Positions 59,098-64,000 of a stretch of 64,000 bases of DNA are shown here, in pieces (position 1 is the first letter of the stretch; each line of letters begins with the position of its first letter). The DNA is from Nematostella vectensis. Taxonomy: Eukaryota > Cnidaria > Anthozoa > Actiniaria > Edwardsiidae. Position numbers and translations under genes: made by a program. The DNA lies in the NCBI RefSeq assembly GCF_932526225.1, contig NC_064037.1:990001-1054000 (forward strand). Reading direction: 5' to 3'. The notes beneath the pieces were generated by a model. That model made no database searches. It was not told the DNA's origin and saw only the letters and a list, made by a program, of their open reading frames with translations.

Positions 59098-59723
59098 TTT
59101 CGGCAGTTGTTCGGCGGAGAGCTTCTGTCATTGAGTCATATCCATATACATGTTATATACATGTTAGAGTAACAGGGGGAAATTGATTCAGAATTTTATC
59201 TAAATGGCAATTGGGGTTTCGTGAGAGAAAAGAGGCATTTTCTGTTCTTGTTTACCGACAAAATGCTGCTAAACTATTAATAATTGATAAAAAAAACTCT
59301 TAAACATTGGTCTAGCCATCATCTGATTGAAGGTACCTCAGGTGTGATGCACATTTTTCGCTCGCAATGTTAACGTCTAGCGTGTTTTACAAACAAGAAT
59401 GTTTTTTATCAAGTATGTATGTAGTGATTTTCGTAGCGCGTCCCCCAGTGTCTTGTTTGTAGCGGCCTAGGAAAACGTTCCTCATAACAAATTTTCTTAA
59501 CACTTCTCATGGTATCGCGGAAAGTTTGGTTCTAGATTATTTTTCTTTGAAATTTGATGTTTTGGCATCTCTTCGCATTTCCAAAAACCTTAGTTAAATG
59601 TTTCTTCAAGCAAGCAATAAAACCAGTATAGTATACCTTAACTGGGTAAGAATTCTCCAGCTTTCTACACTTCAATTTGGAATAACTGTTCTTCACAAAA
59701 AAGGGATTCTGAAACCTCCGCTC

Positions 59724-59820
59724 AATGGTTAATGGCTTTATCTTTGTTTCGCCGCTCATTGGACAATGGCTTTGCCTATGTTGCGCCGATCATTGGTTAA
59801 TGGCTTTGTCTTTGTTGCAG
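59724..59820. repeat. about 34-bp tandem repeat forming the RGS exon acceptor
   Basis: Three diverged copies of ATTGGTTAATGGCTTTGTCT, TTGTTGCGCCG(C/A)TC. In the last copy TTGCGCC is replaced by TTGCAG, which is the splice acceptor directly before the exon that starts at 59821. Confidence 0.8.
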
Positions 59821-59823
59821 CAA

Positions 59824-62800
59824 ATGGGTGGCTGTGCATCGCAAGTTGTACCAGAAGAGGTTGCTGGGCAACAGCCACGAAAACGCGTTTGGTGTGTTTG
59901 CTGCACCGTCCGGTAAGCCTTCAAATCTAGACGATTCGGTTCTCCACCAATGCACTTGACAAATCTATTTCCCTCTAAGAGAATACTGATGTGACATGGC
60001 AAAATTGTGGGTAAACAGCTAGGCTGAGGATTAAGAGCCTTTTCGGAGTTATAATTGATTTACAATCGTCGATTTTTTAGGGCCGAATTTTTGTACGCTC
60101 ATTCACAAGTACAAGTAGAGGTCTCTTTTCTTCGCGAACGCTAGACCGACGAAATACAAAGGAAAGAGACCTTTGCTAGCAGGAAAAGAGACCCTTGCTA
60201 GTAGGAAAAGAGACCCTTGCTAGCAGGAAAAGAGACCCTTGCTAGCAGGAAAAGAGACCCTTGCTAGCAGGAAAAGAGACCCTTGCTAGCAAGAAAAAAG
60301 AGATCCTTGCTAGCAGAGACCCTTGCTAGCAGGAAAAGAGACCCTTGCTAGCAGGAAAAGAGACCCTTGCTAGCAGGAGAAGAGACCCTTGCTAACAAGA
60401 AAAAAGAGACCCTTGCTAGCAGGAAAGTGCCTTTCCGCCCCCTGAGAGTCGGATACGACGCTACAGAGTTTGGTGTCGTGTATGGCTTTCCTCTTTAAGG
60501 GCCTGATATCACAGCTTGCAAATGCTTTAGTCGACTGCTATGTGACTAAACTATTTTGTGACTCCGTTTTTTCACAATGTTTGTTTGCTATACGGACGCT
60601 AGAACGTAATCCCAGAGTCTTCCGTCCTAAGAATATTTTTTGAGCGTTACGATTTAATCTGATAAAGGTTTGGCTAGCGATCAATGCAGCGGTTTTTTGT
60701 CACTTTTTTAAAATCCCTTTTTGCAACATGACTATGTTATGTATAGCAACAATAGGTCTGTCTGTTTCCGCGAATGCAATTTTTTACTTATAGGTGTGGT
60801 TTTTGACGCACGCTTTATGAATAAAATTCAATCCTGTGCCTGAATCCCATTGCAACTCAACGTGTAGTACCTAGTTAATCAATTATTGTCTTTATCCTCA
60901 AACGCGTGTATCTATGGGGGGGTACGCAGGGTGCGCGTCTCCATCTAGGCCGACAAAAAAGGGGGCATTTCCTATTGAAGTTCCCTGCTAACAGAGGCCG
61001 CCTTTCCTGTATTTCGCTAAAGAGGCCTCTGCTAGCAGGGAAATTTTGAAGAATTGTCATACAACAATACTATGTGTACAACATATCATAGCTGTGACTG
61101 TAACCCCCCCCCCCCCCCCTTACAGCAAATCCTGATTACGCGCCTGTTCCCGTTGGATATGGCACCAAGGAAGCATATAGATATGCAGTGCGAGCCCCGG
61201 GCGTGGGGGAACAGTTTGCAAATAGCAGCGGGATCATGAATTATTTTTTCATTGTTTTGTTCTAACAACCAGGGGATACTCGCTGATATGTGCATTGCCT
61301 CAAACCGAGACTACCACTGTATTCATGCGTTCTTAGTCCGTCTGTTGAATTGAAGCAAAATATGAAAATCCAAAGGGTGTAATGTGTGTTTTACGGGCAT
61401 CCTCTTTCCATCGTGGCTTCATACCGTGCGTGCCATTGAAACGTAGCTAGGATTCTTCAAAAATAATATTTTCGCGCTCTTTGCAAGTTTAAAGAATAGA
61501 AAACCGCTGTTTTATTTATTTGTTCTCTTTAACACAGCAGTTCTTTGCCTAAAATTAATGGGCATAGTTTTTTTCTCTTTGCACAGGGTTTCCTTTCATT
61601 GTCACTTTCCGTTCTAAAAAATGTAAATAAAAAATATTTAAAAGCACTGATAGGCAACTCACCAACGTTTTGGTAACGGTGCCTTGATCAGGGATAACGG
61701 GTGAATATTATAAGTAACGCATAGGAAATGATCTTGTCATAGTTATGATGCATTATCTGCAATCTCTGTCTTAATATTATATTTCCTGTCATCCGAGATA
61801 CGACGTATTTGCACTGTTCTCCATGACAATGGTGAGGGAGATTAGTGACTTATCCTAAATCCTAGTATCTAAATCTATTATAAGAAAGGATAGGACGTTC
61901 ATATGATATACGTTATATTCAAATCGGATTACGTACCGCACGACAGTAAAAACATCATGTCTATCTCACCGGTCACCCTGTGGTGCCGTAGGTAGGGGGT
62001 ATGTTACACACACGTGACTGTCTGCAATAGGGGATCACGTGACGTTTTAGGTGGCAAACTAGCACACGCTCGGGCTTTTAGCGGCAAAACAACAGCAAGG
62101 AAAAGCAACTTATTCAGCGCTTTAGAATAGGGCCAGCAATGTTTTTCTGTAAGGGTTAATTTTTTTTTAGAGATTTTATTTTTTCGTTTTTCTCTGGTGT
62201 GACGGGCGCATTAATTTCTGTTTATTATAGCTTGTATTTGCCACCGAAAACATAACGTGATCTCTTAGCGCAAGTCCCCTATTATGACACAAATAAGTGT
62301 CACAAATGATTTTTGAGTATCTCAAAAAGGATGCACCTAGCTATGGATTGGATTCTTTATTTTGAGATAAATCTTTTCAGTGCGTGCAGATGTTTGTCCA
62401 TCGTTACTTTCCACGCTTGCCTTACTGTGCATTACTGAATACCGAACATTAACAAGCTGCACGTCATCCGTTCGCGACAAATTCTGCGTTTAACATGCCA
62501 TTTGTATCCTTTATTTGTACAGAAAAGAGAACTCCTCCGTTAAGTTGTTGAACAACTCAAATGGAAGTGCCTCTGAAATGACAAAGTGAGTATGACATAT
62601 TGTCTCCAAACACTCGAAGGTGACGTCAAATTGCCATATCTAACCACAGACATTCAGATGATCTGACGGCCATCTTTACTTCCTATTTGGTATTTGAACT
62701 TCATCGTAGAGCCATTGACAGCCACACCTTATTGTATTTATTAAAAATTGGAAGACATTTTTTGAAGAAATTTCGAAAACAAAGTTTATATGTTATTTAC

Positions 62801-63796
62801 GACATTTGATAGCAAATATCGCAATAGCTTTCGCAAATCAGCCGATGGAAATTGTACTTTCTCGCTACTTGTATTTTGCTCTAGGATGACAAAATGCGGC
62901 TGACAGGGAATCTTGGGACAAAGACAAGTGGCCGCTTTATAGGGGTTAATACAGCATTCAAGAGAAAAGTAGATATTTTTGGACTTTGTATAGTGGTCGC
63001 TACATAGAGGTTGATACAGCATCCAAGCGAAAAGTAGATATTTTTGGATATGTATAGTGGTCGCTACATAGAGGTTTATACAGCATCCAAGAGAAAAGTA
63101 GATATTTTTGGACTTTGTATAGTGGCCGCTTTATAGAGGTTTATACAGCATTCAAGAGCAAAGTAGATATTTTTGGACTTTGTATAGTGGTCGCTACATA
63201 GAGGTTGATACAGCATCCAAGAGAAAAGTAGATATTTTTGGATATGTGTAGTGGTCGCTACATAGAGGTTTATACAGCATCCAAGAGAAAAGTAGATATT
63301 TTTGGACTTTGTATAGTGGCCGCTTTATAGAGGTTTATACAGCATTCAAGAGCAAAGTAGATATTTTTCGACTTTGTATAGTGGTCGCTACATAGAGGTT
63401 GTACAGCATTCAAGAGAAAAGTAGATATTTTTCGACTTTGTATAGTGGCCGCTTTATAGAGGTTACCACTGCTGTTGATCCTTTCACCCACTACCCATGC
63501 TCTTTTCCCCATGCGCTTTTGATCATAACTTCAGAAAAGATAGCATTACCTTTGCCGTTTCTTTTAGACCAACAATAGACGAAATGAAGAATTGGAAACA
63601 CGATTTCCATGCGTTGCTAAGCAGCAAGTACGGCGTTAATCAATTCCAAGAATTTCTCCGCTCACAGTATGGCGAGGAAAACCTTTGTTTCTGGCTGGCC
63701 GTGGAAGACTACAGACGACTAGAGGACAGGGAGAGTCGACGAGATATGGCTAGGATGATCTATGAAGATTACGTGTCAACGCTGTCGCCAACAGAG
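59824..63796 (+). CDS. RZ-subfamily regulator of G-protein signalling, N-terminal half
   Basis: Coding exons: 59824-59912 (exon from 59821), 62523-62585 and 63568-63796. All phases fit and the gene continues past the window. The N terminus MGGCAS fits the N-myristoylation pattern (Gly2, Ser6) with a palmitoylatable Cys4. RVWCVCCTVR is a reduced version of the cysteine string of RGS17/19/20. After a short polar linker, PTIDEMKNWKHDF, FQEFLRSQYGEENLCFWLAV and ARMIYEDYVSTLSPTE are the first half of an RGS box, closest in my memory to RGS17/19/20. RGS boxes speed GTP hydrolysis by G-alpha (Gi/Gz for this group) at membranes. The Asn of GEENLCFW, a G-alpha contact, is present. The second half of the box is outside the window, so activity cannot be judged. 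Which paralogue it represents is unclear. Confidence 0.88.
60164..60425. repeat. 22-bp tandem repeat GAAAAGAGACCCTTGCTAGCAG, about 12 copies
   Basis: Unit AAAAGAGACCCTTGCTAGCA plus GG, with small deletions and A-insertions in some copies. The core GCTAGC is itself palindromic. Confidence 0.95.
60980..61042. repeat. inverted repeat with GCTAGCAG-type arms
   Basis: Left arm TTCCCTGCTAACAGAGGCC and right arm GGCCTCTGCTAGCAGGGAA are reverse complements over 19 bp with one mismatch, around a loop of about 25 bp. Confidence 0.85.
62586..63567. other. RGS intron 2
   Basis: Just under 1 kb. More than half is the 64-bp array at 62930-63465. The rest shows no feature. Confidence 0.7.
62930..63465. 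repeat. 64-65-bp tandem repeat, about 8 copies
   Basis: Unit ATACAGCATCCAAGAGAAAA, GTAGATATTTTTGGACTTTG, TATAGTGG(T/C)CGCT, then ACATAGAGGTT or TTATAGAGGTT. The two variants alternate in a partly regular pattern. The array ends about 100 bp before the RGS-box exon. Confidence 0.95.
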
Positions 63797-64000
63797 GTAA
63801 CTCTTATGAATACAGTCAAACCCACGTTGTCAGATACTTACTCCCGGGTGTCCTGTGGTTTACCAGCCCTAAATTATGTTCTCAAGTCGACTGGCTCATC
63901 ACATCCTTACACGGCCAACCGCAACCACAGGTATCCGGAGTTGAAGACCGAACGTGGGCAAAATTGTTACTAAATACGCTATATTGACAGTTGATTGTCC
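63797..64000. other. start of the next RGS intron
   Basis: Follows the donor GAG/GTAACT. No exon for the second half of the RGS box is seen before the window ends. Confidence 0.6.

Larger units (their letters stand above)
59913..62522. other. RGS intron 1
   Basis: A 2.6-kb intron holding a 22-bp array (60164-60425), an inverted repeat at 60980-61042 and a C-run near 61105. An open stretch of 61 codons spans the inverted repeat but has no coding support. Otherwise featureless. Confidence 0.7.

Overview
This is eukaryotic nuclear DNA. Genes are split into short exons with GT-AG introns, AT-rich non-coding sequence, many minisatellites and some retrotransposon and MITE debris. Protein similarity recalled from memory (eIF3e, an RSKR-type kinase, vestigial-like, an RZ-type RGS protein) places it in a metazoan. 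The compact introns and animal-type gene set suggest an anthozoan cnidarian, perhaps a sea anemone of the Nematostella kind. The species is an inference and was not searched.

Layout. (1) 484-10248, + strand: the 3' part of a gene for an AGC-type Ser/Thr kinase, best matched to RSKR/SGK494. The 5' exons (glycine-rich loop, catalytic lysine) lie left of the window, and the last intron carries a 17-bp minisatellite about 1.1 kb long. (2) 11319-21957, + strand: a complete EIF3E gene with 13 coding exons and 448 aa. Its introns hold a 5'-truncated LINE with target-site duplications, a MITE, and three tandem arrays that touch splice junctions or coding frame. (3) 22823-23729, - strand, convergent with EIF3E: a two-exon vestigial-like (VGLL/Tondu) gene of 225 aa. 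(4) 26182-26696, - strand: one probable exon of a membrane protein with a Cys-rich ectodomain, resembling BK-channel beta subunits, with one in-frame TGA. (5) 27985-42990: about 15 kb of a 56-bp satellite with higher-order repeat structure. (6) 43230-49540: about 6.3 kb of an unrelated 34-bp, strand-asymmetric satellite. (7) 49545-59820: no recognised coding gene, several short minisatellites and a possible 5' UTR exon. (8) 59824 to beyond the right edge, + strand: the start of an RZ-subfamily RGS gene, with an N-myristoylation motif, a cysteine cluster and the first half of the RGS box.

The genes form no operon or pathway; they are ordinary, independently transcribed animal genes. The most striking content is tandem repetition. 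Roughly twenty tandem arrays of unit 17 to 83 bp are present. Several duplicate 5' splice sites, build a splice acceptor, or stay open in reading frames, so many of the longer open frames are repeat artefacts. I found no CRISPR array, rRNA, convincing tRNA or prokaryotic feature.
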